Of a stretch of 64,000 nucleotides of DNA, positions 32,970 through 42,656 are shown in pieces. The position numbers were made by a program, and so were the translations under genes. Where the stretch lies: NCBI GenBank assembly GCA_035547755.1, contig DASZUG010000071.1, forward strand, positions 1 to 64,000. Reading direction: 5' to 3'. This DNA comes from Mesorhizobium_L sp035547755. Its GTDB lineage: Bacteria; Pseudomonadota; Alphaproteobacteria; Rhizobiales; Rhizobiaceae. The notes beneath the pieces are model-generated. The model ran no database searches. It was not told the DNA's origin and worked only from the letters and a program-made list of their open reading frames with translations. How positions within the stretch are numbered: position 1 is the first letter of the stretch; the number at the start of each line of letters is the position of its first letter.

Positions 32970-33970
32970 TGATGGGCGCCGGCGGGGACGCCGGTGGCGG
33001 ACCGGCCCGGCATGTTCCGGTTCTCCTTTCCGAAGTGCTCGAACTGCTTGCGCCGAAACAGGGTGAGATCATCATCGACGGCACCTTCGGCGCCGGCGGT
33101 TATACGAAGGCCCTGCTCGACAAGGGCGCGTCGGTTGTTGCGATCGACCGGGACCCTGACGCCATAGCGGCGGGACGGGCGCTGGAGATAGAATCCGCAG
33201 GCCGGCTCTCGCTCGTCGAGGGTCCCTTTTCGCGTCTCGACGCCTGTGCCGCCGAGCCTGTGGACGGGGTCGTGCTCGATATCGGCGTCTCCTCGATGCA
33301 ACTCGACGAGGCGGGAAGGGGATTTTCCTTTCGCCAGGACGGGCCGCTCGACATGCGCATGGCCAAAACGGGCTTGAGCGCGGCAGATGTGGTGAACCGG
33401 CTTAAAGTGGGCGATCTGGCGCGCATCTTCGGTCTGCTGGGCGAGGAGCGTCACGCTGGCCGCATTGCCCGGATGATCGAAAAGCGCCGCACGGAAAAGC
33501 CCTTTACGAGGACAGGCGACCTGGCGCATGCCGTCGAACATCTAGTCGGCAAGAACCCGAAGGATAAAATCCATCCCGCTACGCGTGTCTTCCAGGCGCT
33601 GCGCGTCTTCGTCAATGACGAACTCGGAGAGCTTGGACAAGCTCTCCTTGCGGCGGAACGTATTCTGAAGCCCGGCGGGCGGCTCGCGGTGGTGACATTC
33701 CATTCGCTCGAGGACCGGATGGTCAAGCGCTTCATCGCCGATCGCTCGCAGGCTCATGCCCGTTCGCGACACCTGCCCGCGGCGCCCATCGCCGAGCCGA
33801 CGTTTCAAACAATCGGCAAGGTCATCGCGGCCGGCGCGGTGGAGGTGGAGCGCAATCCGCGTGCGCGCTCCGCCAAGCTGAGAGGCGCGAGGCGCACCGA
33901 CCAGCCGCCGCGGACGGCGGATTTTTCGGTCTTCGGGCTCCCGGAACTGAACGTCAAGGTGGAGAGGTAA
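32966..33970 (+). CDS. rsmH: 16S rRNA m4C1402 methyltransferase RsmH (MraW)
   Basis: The 334-residue SAM-dependent enzyme methylates N4 of C1402 in 16S rRNA. Signatures are HVPVLLSEVLELL, DGTFGAGGYTKALL, DIGVSSMQLDEAGRGFSF and the FHSLEDRMVKRF region near the end. Three ATG codons in a row at 32966, 32969 and 32972 are all in frame; the first overlaps the mraZ stop as ATGA. The order mraZ-rsmH-ftsL is universal in dcw clusters. Confidence 0.97.
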   Translation: MMMGAGGDAGGGPARHVPVLLSEVLELLAPKQGEIIIDGTFGAGGYTKALLDKGASVVAIDRDPDAIAAGRALEIESAGRLSLVEGPFSRLDACAAEPVDGVVLDIGVSSMQLDEAGRGFSFRQDGPLDMRMAKTGLSAADVVNRLKVGDLARIFGLLGEERHAGRIARMIEKRRTEKPFTRTGDLAHAVEHLVGKNPKDKIHPATRVFQALRVFVNDELGELGQALLAAERILKPGGRLAVVTFHSLEDRMVKRFIADRSQAHARSRHLPAAPIAEPTFQTIGKVIAAGAVEVERNPRARSAKLRGARRTDQPPRTADFSVFGLPELNVKVER

Positions 33971-33973
33971 ATC

Positions 33974-34348
33974 GTGTTTCGTACCACCGATATCGTCCTG
34001 ATCGCCGTCATGATCGGCACGGCAGCCGTGACATACCGCATCAAGCAGAGCGCGGAAAGCGAGCTCGAGCACATCAACAAGATCAGGACACAGATCCGTC
34101 TCGAGCACGACACGATCAATCTGCTGCAGGCGGACTGGAGCCTGCTGACGCAGCCGAAGCGATTGCAGAAGCTGGTGGAACTTTATCAGCCGCAGCTCAA
34201 TCTCCAGCCGACGACGGCGGAGCAGATCGTCACACTCGACCAGCTTCCGATGCGACCGGTCGAGATGCCGAAGCCCGATCCGCAGGCAGCCGGTCAGGTG
34301 GCCCAGAACAATCCCGACAAGACCGTCACCGGGAGCTTGAAGAAATGA
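33974..34348 (+). CDS. ftsL: Cell division protein FtsL
   Basis: The 124-residue bitopic protein has a short N-terminus, one membrane span (residues 6-22) and a coiled-coil-forming region (SAESELEHINKIRTQIRLEHDTINLLQADWSLLTQPKRL). FtsL joins FtsB and FtsQ in the septal complex that activates FtsWI. The GTG start at 33974 has GGAGAGG eight bases upstream. It overlaps ftsI by four bases. The sequence is weakly conserved, as in all FtsL; position and the LxADWSLLTxP motif make the call firm. Confidence 0.93.
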   Translation: MFRTTDIVLIAVMIGTAAVTYRIKQSAESELEHINKIRTQIRLEHDTINLLQADWSLLTQPKRLQKLVELYQPQLNLQPTTAEQIVTLDQLPMRPVEMPKPDPQAAGQVAQNNPDKTVTGSLKK

Positions 34349-36057
34349 TCCGCCGCTGGCTGAAAAAAATCAGGAGAAGCGACGAAACGGCCGACGATAC
34401 GATCGTCCTCGATGGATCGCGCAAATCGACGGGAGGACGGGCCGGGAGCCGCATCCTGATGATGGGTGTGATGTTCTTCTGCGTCTATGGGGTGATCGCG
34501 GGGAGGCTTGTCTATTACGGGTCGCACAAGGAGGAAGACAGCGGCCCTCCGCCGGCGCGGCCGACCGAAGCGCGTCCCGACATCGTCGACCGCAATGGCG
34601 AGATCCTTGCGACCGACATCAAGACGGCATCGCTCTACGCCGAGCCCCGTCACATCGTCGATGTCGATGAGGCGATCGACAAGCTGCACACCGTCCTGCC
34701 CGACCTCAATTACGAGGATACCTATCGCAAGCTGAAAAGTCATGCCGGGTTCGTCTGGCTCAGGCGCCAACTGACGCCAAAGCAGGAGGCCGATATCCTG
34801 GCACTGGGCGTGCCCGGGCTCGGCTTCCGCACGGAGCGAAAGCGCTTTTATCCCGGCGGGTCGATGGCCTCCCATATTCTGGGGCTGGTCAATATCGACA
34901 ATAAAGGCATCGCCGGCATGGAGAAGTATATCGACGAGCAGGGCCTGTCGATCCTCCAGGCGACCGGCCTGGCGACGCAGCAGGACCTGAAGCCGTTCCG
35001 GTTGTCGATCGATGCACGCGTCCAGCACATCATGCATGACGAACTGACCCAATCGATGGAAAAATACAGGGCGATCGCGGCGGGCGGTGTCGTGCTGAAC
35101 GCCAAGACCGGCGAAGTGCTCGCCATGGTGTCGCTGCCCGACTACGATCCGAACAATCCCTATAACGCGCTCGACAAGGACCGGTTCAACCGTATGTCGA
35201 ACGGCGTCTTCGAGATGGGATCGACCTTCAAGACGTTCACGACCGCGATGGCGCTCGATTCGGGCAAGGTGCATCTGTCGGACAAGTTCGATACGACCCA
35301 TCCCTTGCATTACGGCCGCTACACAATCCATGATTACGAGCCGAAGCATCGTTGGCTTACCGTCCCGGAGATCTTCAAATATTCCTCCAATATCGGGACG
35401 GCGCTTGAGGCGGAGAAGGTCAGCATCGAGCACAACCAGCAGTTCCTGACCAATCTCGGGCTGCTGACCCGTGTACCCTTTGAACTTCCGGAAATCGCCA
35501 CGCCAGAGCAGCCGAAGGTGTGGAAGCCGATCAACCAGATCACCATCGCCTTCGGCCACGGTGTCGCCACGACGCCCTTGCAGACGGCCGTCGCCGGTAT
35601 GGCGATCCTCAATGGCGGGCTGTTGATCGAACCCACGCTTCTGCCGCGTACACAGGCCGAGGCGGACGAGCATACGAAGCGCGTCATCAAGGCTTCGACC
35701 AGCCAGGACATGAAATATCTCTTCCGGCTGAACGTCGAGCAGGGCTCCGGCAGGCAGGCGAAGGTCCCCGGCTATTTCGTCGGCGGCAAGACGGGCACGG
35801 CGGAAAAGGTGGTCAACGGAAAATACTCCCATACGAAGAATTTCGACGCGTTCATGGCGGCTTTCCCGATCGACGATCCGCAATATGTCGTCCTCGTCGT
35901 GCTGGACGAGCCGAAGCCCTATGGCGGCTGGCCGGCGACAGCGGGTGCGAATTGCGCGCCTACGGCCGGAAACATCATCCGCAGGACCGCGCCGATCCTT
36001 GGCGTCGAGCCTGAATTCGGCCATCAACTTGGGGCTTTGCTGGTTTCTTACCACTGA
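34345..36057 (+). CDS. ftsI: Septal peptidoglycan transpeptidase FtsI (PBP3)
   Basis: The 570-residue class B penicillin-binding protein has a cytoplasmic tail, a membrane anchor (about residues 36-57), a dimerisation domain (RPDIVDRNGEILAT onward) and a transpeptidase domain. Its active-site motifs are S293-T-F-K296, SSN in IFKYSSNIG and K482-T-G-T in GGKTGTAEK. It cross-links septal peptidoglycan in partnership with FtsW. It overlaps ftsL by four bases. A 43-base gap separates it from murE. Confidence 0.97.
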   Translation: MIRRWLKKIRRSDETADDTIVLDGSRKSTGGRAGSRILMMGVMFFCVYGVIAGRLVYYGSHKEEDSGPPPARPTEARPDIVDRNGEILATDIKTASLYAEPRHIVDVDEAIDKLHTVLPDLNYEDTYRKLKSHAGFVWLRRQLTPKQEADILALGVPGLGFRTERKRFYPGGSMASHILGLVNIDNKGIAGMEKYIDEQGLSILQATGLATQQDLKPFRLSIDARVQHIMHDELTQSMEKYRAIAAGGVVLNAKTGEVLAMVSLPDYDPNNPYNALDKDRFNRMSNGVFEMGSTFKTFTTAMALDSGKVHLSDKFDTTHPLHYGRYTIHDYEPKHRWLTVPEIFKYSSNIGTALEAEKVSIEHNQQFLTNLGLLTRVPFELPEIATPEQPKVWKPINQITIAFGHGVATTPLQTAVAGMAILNGGLLIEPTLLPRTQAEADEHTKRVIKASTSQDMKYLFRLNVEQGSGRQAKVPGYFVGGKTGTAEKVVNGKYSHTKNFDAFMAAFPIDDPQYVVLVVLDEPKPYGGWPATAGANCAPTAGNIIRRTAPILGVEPEFGHQLGALLVSYH

Positions 36058-36100
36058 TTCTATGGGGCGGCGGGCAGGAACCCGCGAACGGACTGTTGCA

Positions 36101-37555
36101 ATGAGACTGACGGATCTGAAGGGGATATTGCCAATCGATGGCGGGGCCGCGGATGAAATCGCGATTTCCGGCCTGTCGTCGGATTCCCGTTCTGTCTCTC
36201 GGGGCGATCTTTTCTTCGCCCTTGCCGGCAGCAAGGCCAATGGCTTCGCCTATGCCGGCGAAGCTGCGAAGCGCGGCGCCGTTGCGGTGGTCGCTGCCGC
36301 CGATGCGGCTGTAACGGATATCGGCGTTCCCGTTATCATGGCGGACGATCCGCGCCGTGCACTTGCGCTTTCGGCGGCGAGGTTCTTTGCGAGGCAACCC
36401 AGGACGATCGTCGCCGTCACCGGCACCAGCGGCAAGACCTCGGTCGCGGCCTTCACCCGCCAGATATGGGAGAGGGCAGGCCAGACGGCGGCGAGCGTCG
36501 GAACGACGGGCGTGACGGCGCCCGGCCGCAATGAATATGGATCGCTGACCACGCCCGATCCGATCGCGCTGCACAGACTGCTCGCCGAACTGGCCGATGA
36601 GGGCGTCACGCACCTTTCGATGGAAGCCTCCAGCCACGGTCTCGACCAGCATCGTCTTGATGGCGTCCGGCTCTCGGCGGGCGCCTTCACCAATCTCGGC
36701 CGCGACCATATGGATTATCATCCGACGGTCGAGGACTATCATCGCGCCAAGATGCGGCTCTTCAAAGACCTGTTGCCGAAGGGCGCGCCGGCCGTCATTT
36801 TCGCCGACGACAAATGGTCTGAAGCGACGATTGATGTCGCGCGGCGGGCCGGCCTCGACGTGCTGACGGTCGGTCGCGGCGGCGCCTATCTTCGTCTCAA
36901 GCGCGTCGAGCACCAGCGCTCCTGCCAGCGGGCGGAGATCGAGGCGAATGGCGAAACGCATGAGATCGATCTGCCGCTCGCCGGCGATTTCCAGATATCC
37001 AATGCGCTGGTTGCGGCGGGGCTCGCCATTTCGACCGGTACGCCCGCCCCCGTGGCGCTCTCCGCCCTGGAACATCTGACAGGCGCGCCTGGCCGGCTCG
37101 AACTCGTCGGCACAGCGGCAGGCGGCGCGCCGGTCTATGTCGATTATGCCCACAAGCCGGATGCGCTCGAAAACGTCCTTTCCGCGGTCCGCCCCTTCAC
37201 GACGGGTCGCGTGGTGGTGGTGTTCGGCTGCGGTGGCGACAGGGATCGCGGCAAGCGGCCGATCATGGGCGAGATCGCCACGCGGCTCGCAGACATCGTC
37301 ATTGTGACGGACGACAACCCACGCTCGGAGGATCCGGCGGCGATCCGCAAGGCGATACTCGAAGCAGCACCGGGCGCGATCGAGATCGGCAACAGGCACG
37401 AGGCGATCCGCGAGGCGATCGGCATGCTGCGAGCGGGCGACACGCTGATCATCGCCGGCAAGGGGCACGAGGAGGGCCAGACGATCGGTTCGCGCACGCT
37501 CCCGTTCTCCGACAGCAGCGAAGCCCGGCTGGCGCTGGCGGAGGCGGCGGCATGA
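36101..37555 (+). CDS. murE: UDP-MurNAc-tripeptide synthetase MurE (meso-DAP adding)
   Basis: The 484-residue Mur ligase adds meso-diaminopimelate to UDP-MurNAc-L-Ala-D-Glu. The P-loop is VTGTSGKTS (residues 106-114), MEASSHGLDQHR and NLGRDHMDYH follow, and the meso-DAP-selecting motif is D405-N-P-R408 in DDNPRSEDP. The start at 36101 gives the usual MRLTDL N-terminus. It overlaps murF by four bases. Confidence 0.97.
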   Translation: MRLTDLKGILPIDGGAADEIAISGLSSDSRSVSRGDLFFALAGSKANGFAYAGEAAKRGAVAVVAAADAAVTDIGVPVIMADDPRRALALSAARFFARQPRTIVAVTGTSGKTSVAAFTRQIWERAGQTAASVGTTGVTAPGRNEYGSLTTPDPIALHRLLAELADEGVTHLSMEASSHGLDQHRLDGVRLSAGAFTNLGRDHMDYHPTVEDYHRAKMRLFKDLLPKGAPAVIFADDKWSEATIDVARRAGLDVLTVGRGGAYLRLKRVEHQRSCQRAEIEANGETHEIDLPLAGDFQISNALVAAGLAISTGTPAPVALSALEHLTGAPGRLELVGTAAGGAPVYVDYAHKPDALENVLSAVRPFTTGRVVVVFGCGGDRDRGKRPIMGEIATRLADIVIVTDDNPRSEDPAAIRKAILEAAPGAIEIGNRHEAIREAIGMLRAGDTLIIAGKGHEEGQTIGSRTLPFSDSSEARLALAEAAA

Positions 37556-39036
37556 CGGCGCTTTTGTGGACCACCGAGGCCATGGTCGAGGCGACCGGCG
37601 GCCGTCCCGTCGGTCCGATGCCGGCGGGTATAACCGGCATTTCGATCGATACGCGGACGCTCCGTCGCGGCGAAGCCTTCTTCGCGATCAGGGGCGAGAA
37701 ATTCGACGGGCACGATTTCGCCACCGCGGCGCTTGCGTCCGGCGCGGCGCTCCTCGTCGTGGCGGAAGAGAAGCTCCCCGCGCTCGGCCGGCTCAATATA
37801 CCGATGATCGTCGTCGATGATGTCCTCGCCGCCCTTGCCAGGCTTGGCGTGGCAGCGCGTGCGCGCTCGAAGGCCAAGATCATCGCCGTGACGGGCTCGG
37901 TCGGAAAGACCAGCACCAAGGAGGCGCTCAGGCACGTGTTGTCGTCCGTCGGCAGCGTCCATGCTTCCGACCGGTCCTTCAACAACCATTGGGGCGTGCC
38001 GCTGACGCTCGCCCGCATGGCCGCCGACACCGATTACGGCGTCTTCGAGATCGGCATGAACCATCCGAACGAGATCAGGCCTCTCGTCAAGCTCGTCAGG
38101 CCGCATATCGCGATCGTCACCCTCATTGCCGCCGCGCATCTCGGCTATTTCAAGAATCTCGACGGGATCGCCAAGGCCAAGGCGGAAATCTTCGAGGGCG
38201 TGGAGAAGGGCGGCTTTGCCCTTCTCAATCGGGATGATCAACGTTTCGGCCTGTTGCAGCGTCTGGCGCGCGCCGTCGGCGTCTTCAATGTCAGGGGATT
38301 CGGCGAGCATGGAAAAGCCGACTACCGGCTGCTTGCATGGGAACTCGGGCCGGTCTCGTCGAAGATCAGTGTCCGCGTCGCGGGCGAGGATATCGACGCG
38401 ACTGTCGGGGCTCCGGGACGGCACGTCATCCAGAACGTCCTCGCGGTCCTCGGCGCGGCGCATCTTGCCGGGGCCGACGTCGCGAAAGTCGCGGCTGCCC
38501 TTGCCACGCTCACGGCGGAACGCGGTAGAGGCGAACGCCATATTCTCGGCCACCCCGAGGGCGCCTTCACCCTTATCGACGAGAGCTACAACGCCAATCC
38601 CGCATCGATGCGCGCCGCGATCGAGCTTCTCCACTCGGCGGCGGTCGGCGAGGGCGGACGGCGTATCGCCGTGCTGGGCGACATGCTGGAACTCGGCTCG
38701 CATTCGGCGAAGCTGCATGCCGGGCTTGCCGATGTCATTGCCGCCACGAAGGCGGACATTGTTTTCCTGGCGGGCAAGGAGATGAAAGGGCTTGCCGCGA
38801 AGCTTGGCGGACAAGTCGTTGTGGAATACCGCGAGGATGCGGAGGAACTAAAGCCGCTCGTCATCGGGGCCATCCGGCCGGGCGACGTGGTGATGGTCAA
38901 ATCGTCGAACGCGATCGGCTTTTCCCGCCTGGTCGATACACTTCTCAAACAGTTTCCGGTCTCCGAACAGGGTGAAGGGGATTCCCTGAACGAGGCTGCC
39001 GGGGGAATAAAAACGCATGCTCATGCTTCTGGGTGA
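37552..39036 (+). CDS. murF: UDP-MurNAc-pentapeptide synthetase MurF
   Basis: The 494-residue ligase adds D-Ala-D-Ala to the tripeptide precursor. The ATP-binding motif is VTGSVGKTS (residues 113-121), followed by NNHWGVPLTL, EIGMNHPNEI and DESYNANPASM, all MurF-specific. The last residues (INEAAGG-like tail) overlap the mraY start by 20 bases, the largest overlap in the cluster. Confidence 0.97.
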   Translation: MTALLWTTEAMVEATGGRPVGPMPAGITGISIDTRTLRRGEAFFAIRGEKFDGHDFATAALASGAALLVVAEEKLPALGRLNIPMIVVDDVLAALARLGVAARARSKAKIIAVTGSVGKTSTKEALRHVLSSVGSVHASDRSFNNHWGVPLTLARMAADTDYGVFEIGMNHPNEIRPLVKLVRPHIAIVTLIAAAHLGYFKNLDGIAKAKAEIFEGVEKGGFALLNRDDQRFGLLQRLARAVGVFNVRGFGEHGKADYRLLAWELGPVSSKISVRVAGEDIDATVGAPGRHVIQNVLAVLGAAHLAGADVAKVAAALATLTAERGRGERHILGHPEGAFTLIDESYNANPASMRAAIELLHSAAVGEGGRRIAVLGDMLELGSHSAKLHAGLADVIAATKADIVFLAGKEMKGLAAKLGGQVVVEYREDAEELKPLVIGAIRPGDVVMVKSSNAIGFSRLVDTLLKQFPVSEQGEGDSLNEAAGGIKTHAHASG

Positions 39037-40099
39037 CTTTGCGGGCGATTTTTCCGCCTTCAATGTCTTTCGCTACATCACCTTCCGTACCGGCGGCGCC
39101 CTGATCACTTCGGCGCTGATCGTCTTCCTTTTCGGGCCGATGATCATCAATTCGCTGCGCATCCGGCAGGGCAAGGGCCAGCCGATCCGCGCCGACGGCC
39201 CGCAAACGCATTTCAAGAAAGCGGGCACGCCGACCATGGGCGGGCTGATGATCCTGTCGGGGATCATCGGTTCGTCCCTGCTGTGGGCCAACATCACCAG
39301 CATCTACGTCTGGACGGTGCTTCTGGTGACGCTCTCCTTCGGGGCGATCGGCTTCTATGACGACTATCTCAAGGTGACGAAACAGTCCCATCTCGGCTTT
39401 TCCGGGAAGTCCAGGCTCGCGCTCGAATTCCTCGTCGCCTGCGTCGCCTCATGGGTCATCATGCGGGCGGGTTTGCCGCCCTTTTCCTCCTCACTCGCCT
39501 TTCCCTTCTTCAAGGCGCTGCTCATCAATCTGGGGTGGTTCTTCATTCCCTTCGGCGCCTTCGTCATGGTCGCGGCCGGCAATGCCGTCAACCTCACCGA
39601 CGGGCTGGACGGGCTGGCGATCGTCCCCGTCATGATCGCGGCGGCGTCCTTCGGCGTGATCGCCTATCTCTCGGGCAACGCGGTCTTTGCCGAATATCTG
39701 CAGATCCATTTCGTGCCGGGAACGGGCGAGCTCGCCGTGGTGCTCGGCTCGGTCGTCGGCGCGGGCCTCGGCTTTCTCTGGTTCAACGCCCCCCCGGCGG
39801 CTATCTTCATGGGCGATACCGGTTCGCTGGCGCTCGGCGGCCTGATCGGAACGGTCGCTGTGACGACCAAGCATGAGATCGTGATGGCGATCATCGGCGG
39901 CCTTTTCGTCGTCGAGGCCGCCTCCGTCATCATACAGGTCGGCTTCTTCAAGATGACGGGCCGGCGCGTTTTCCTGATGGCGCCGATCCATCATCATTTC
40001 GAGAAACTCGGCTGGACCGAGAGCCAGGTCGTCATCCGCTTCTGGATCATCTCGGTCATGCTCGCCCTGATCGGGCTGTCGACGCTGAAGCTGAGGTGA
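39017..40099 (+). CDS. mraY: Phospho-MurNAc-pentapeptide transferase MraY
   Basis: The 360-residue integral membrane enzyme, with about ten spans, transfers phospho-MurNAc-pentapeptide to undecaprenyl phosphate, making lipid I. Conserved motifs include PTMGGLMIL, GFYDDYLKV, NAVNLTDGLDGLA, FMGDTGSLALGG and APIHHHFEKLGW. The start ATG at 39017 lies inside the murF 3-prime end; an ATG at 39023 is an alternative. Confidence 0.97.
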   Translation: MLMLLGDFAGDFSAFNVFRYITFRTGGALITSALIVFLFGPMIINSLRIRQGKGQPIRADGPQTHFKKAGTPTMGGLMILSGIIGSSLLWANITSIYVWTVLLVTLSFGAIGFYDDYLKVTKQSHLGFSGKSRLALEFLVACVASWVIMRAGLPPFSSSLAFPFFKALLINLGWFFIPFGAFVMVAAGNAVNLTDGLDGLAIVPVMIAAASFGVIAYLSGNAVFAEYLQIHFVPGTGELAVVLGSVVGAGLGFLWFNAPPAAIFMGDTGSLALGGLIGTVAVTTKHEIVMAIIGGLFVVEAASVIIQVGFFKMTGRRVFLMAPIHHHFEKLGWTESQVVIRFWIISVMLALIGLSTLKLR

Positions 40100-40101
40100 C
40101 G

Positions 40102-41505
40102 ATGATCCCCGCCACCTCCTTCAAGGGAAAAACGATCGCCCTTTTCGGGCTCGGCGGATCGGGCAGGGCGACGGCGCGCGCGCTCATCGAAGGCGGCGCG
40201 TCCGTGCTTGCATGGGACGACAATCCCGACAGCGTCGCCGCTGCCGAAAGCGAAGGCATCGTGGTCGGCGATCTGAGACAGGCGGACTGGAGAAAGTTCG
40301 CTTCCTTCGTCCTGTCGCCCGGCGTGCCACTCACCCATCCGAAGCCGCACTGGAGCGTCGAACTCGCTCATGGAGCGGGCGTGGAGATTATCGGCGATAT
40401 TGAGCTTTTCTGCCGCGAGCGCCGCTCCACTGGCGCGCAAATACCGTTTATCGCCATCACCGGCACCAATGGCAAATCCACGACGACGGCGCTCGCCGCC
40501 CATATCATCGCTGCTTCCGGGCGCGACGCGCAGATGGGCGGCAATATCGGCCGCGCCGTCATGACGCTTGATCCGCCGGCGCCGAAACGGACCTATGTGG
40601 TGGAATGCTCGTCCTACCAGATCGATCTCGCGCCTTCGCTCGATCCGACGGCGGGCGTCCTTCTCAATATCACGCCCGATCACCTCGACCGGCACGGCAC
40701 CATCCAGCACTATGCCGACGTGAAGGAGCGGCTCGTCGCCGGCAGCGATACCGCGATCATCGGCGTTGACGATGTTTATTGCGCGCAGATCGCGGACCGC
40801 CTCGAGCGTGCCGGCAAGGAAGTCATCCGCGTCTCCAAGCGTCTGGCGTTGACCGACGGCCTCTTCACGGAAGGATCGACGATCGTCAGGGCGTGGGGCG
40901 GGCGGATGGAGCCAGTCGTCTCAATCGACGGGATCGGCTCGCTCAGGGGCCAGCACAATGCCCAGAACGCCATTGCCGCCACGGCAGCCTGTCTGCGGAT
41001 CGGCCTCGGCATCGACGAAATCCAGGCGGGGTTAAGGAGCTTTCCCGGCCTGGCGCACCGGATGGAACAGGTCGGACGGCGTGGCAACGTCCTCTTCGTC
41101 AATGATTCCAAGGCGACGAATGCGGATGCCTCGGCGCCGGCGCTTTCCAGTTTTTCCCGCATCTACTGGATTGCCGGCGGCCTGCCGAAGCAGGGCGGGA
41201 TCGAAACTTTGCGCAGCTTTTTCCCGCGGATCGCCAAGGCCTATCTGATAGGCGAGGCCGCGCCGGCTTTCGCCGCGACGATAGGCGAGGCCGCGCCTTA
41301 CGAGATTTCCGGCACGCTCGCCGCCGCCGTCGAACATGCGGCACGTGACGCTGGCGGCGATCCGACCGGCGAGGAGGTGGTGGTGCTGCTGTCGCCCGCC
41401 TGCGCGAGCTTCGACCAGTTCAAGAATTTCGAAGTGAGGGGCGATGCCTTCCGTGCGGCGGTGGCGGAGCTTGGAAATATCGAGATGATCGGGGAGGTGC
41501 GCTGA
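40102..41505 (+). CDS. murD: UDP-MurNAc-L-alanyl-D-glutamate synthetase MurD
   Basis: The 467-residue ligase adds D-glutamate to UDP-MurNAc-L-Ala. The N-terminal ALFGLGGSGRATA binds UDP, ITGTNGKSTTTA is the P-loop, and ECSSYQIDL, NITPDHLDRH and NDSKATNADA are family motifs. GAGG lies five bases before the ATG at 40102; a GTG at 40096 is an alternative that would overlap the mraY stop. Confidence 0.96.
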   Translation: MIPATSFKGKTIALFGLGGSGRATARALIEGGASVLAWDDNPDSVAAAESEGIVVGDLRQADWRKFASFVLSPGVPLTHPKPHWSVELAHGAGVEIIGDIELFCRERRSTGAQIPFIAITGTNGKSTTTALAAHIIAASGRDAQMGGNIGRAVMTLDPPAPKRTYVVECSSYQIDLAPSLDPTAGVLLNITPDHLDRHGTIQHYADVKERLVAGSDTAIIGVDDVYCAQIADRLERAGKEVIRVSKRLALTDGLFTEGSTIVRAWGGRMEPVVSIDGIGSLRGQHNAQNAIAATAACLRIGLGIDEIQAGLRSFPGLAHRMEQVGRRGNVLFVNDSKATNADASAPALSSFSRIYWIAGGLPKQGGIETLRSFFPRIAKAYLIGEAAPAFAATIGEAAPYEISGTLAAAVEHAARDAGGDPTGEEVVVLLSPACASFDQFKNFEVRGDAFRAAVAELGNIEMIGEVR

Positions 41506-42656
41506 TGGTAAGCCGGCTTGACCGTGGGCCCGTGGCCAATTGGTGGTGGACGATCGACAGATGGTTCCTTGCTGCCTTCCTGAGCCTGATGGTGCTCGGC
41601 ATAGTGCTCTCCTTCGCCGCCAGCCCGGCCGTGGCCGTGCGGATCGGGCTCGAGCCTTATCATTTCGTGACGCGCCAGATCCTGTTCATGATTCCGGCCT
41701 TGATCGCTCTCATCGCCGTTTCCTTCCTCGACGACAGGCAGGTGCGGCGCCTGGCTTTCGTCATGCTCATCGGCTCGCTCGTGCTCATGCTTGCCGCACT
41801 TTATTTCGGGATGGAGGTCAAGGGCGCCCGGCGTTGGGTCACGATCATGGGCGTTTCGATCCAGCCGTCAGAATTCATGAAACCGGCCTTCGTGATCGTC
41901 TGCGCCTGGCTCTTCGCCGAGCATGCCAGGCAGCCTGACATTCCAGGCAATCTCTTCGCCATCATCCTGCTTGGCATCGTGCTTGCGCTGCTCGTCGCCC
42001 AGCCGGATCTCGGCCAAAGCACGCTGACGCTCATGACCTGGGGCATCATGTTCTTCATGGCGGGCCTGCCATGGATATGGATCAGCGCGCTTGGTGTGTT
42101 CGGCGTCGGCGGCGCGATTGCAGCCTACAATGTTTTCCCCCATGTCGCGGCGCGCGTCGACCGCTTCACCACCGGCGAGGGCGACACATTCCAGGTCGAT
42201 ATGGGCCGTGAGGCCTTGATGCGCGGCGGCTGGTTCGGCCAAGGGCCGGGCGAGGGCACGATCAAGCGCATCCTGCCGGACAGCCATACCGATTTCGTCT
42301 TCGCGGTGGCGGGTGAGGAATTCGGTCTTATCTTCTGCATGGCGATCATGCTCATCTTCGCCTTTGTCGTCCTGCGCGGCCTCAATATCGCGCTCAAGGA
42401 ACATGATGATTTCACTCGCTACGCCATCGCCGGGCTGGTGACGCAGTTCGGCCTCCAGTCGATCATCAATATGGGGGTCAACCTGCAACTGATGCCGGCC
42501 AAGGGCATGACGCTTCCGTTCATCTCCTATGGCGGCTCTTCGCTGGTCGCGATGGCGATCGGCATGGGCATGGTGCTCGCGCTGACGCGCACGCGCCCCG
42601 TCAAGCGGACGCAGAACGGCTTTACCGCGAGCACGCGGGCGGTTCCGGCGGAGTAA
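41505..42656 (+). CDS. ftsW: Septal lipid II polymerase FtsW
   Basis: The 383-residue SEDS-family protein has about ten membrane spans. The conserved GARRWVTIMGVSIQPSEFMKPA loop, the AQPDLGQS segment and LPFISYGGSSL are SEDS signatures. FtsW polymerises glycan from lipid II with FtsI at the septum. It starts on the last base of the murD stop and ends directly before murG. Confidence 0.96.
   Translation: MVSRLDRGPVANWWWTIDRWFLAAFLSLMVLGIVLSFAASPAVAVRIGLEPYHFVTRQILFMIPALIALIAVSFLDDRQVRRLAFVMLIGSLVLMLAALYFGMEVKGARRWVTIMGVSIQPSEFMKPAFVIVCAWLFAEHARQPDIPGNLFAIILLGIVLALLVAQPDLGQSTLTLMTWGIMFFMAGLPWIWISALGVFGVGGAIAAYNVFPHVAARVDRFTTGEGDTFQVDMGREALMRGGWFGQGPGEGTIKRILPDSHTDFVFAVAGEEFGLIFCMAIMLIFAFVVLRGLNIALKEHDDFTRYAIAGLVTQFGLQSIINMGVNLQLMPAKGMTLPFISYGGSSLVAMAIGMGMVLALTRTRPVKRTQNGFTASTRAVPAE

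Noticed and set aside
34294..36240. Antisense open frame of about 648 codons over ftsI
   Set aside because: ftsI is unambiguous on the other strand; the antisense product is an Arg-rich shadow.
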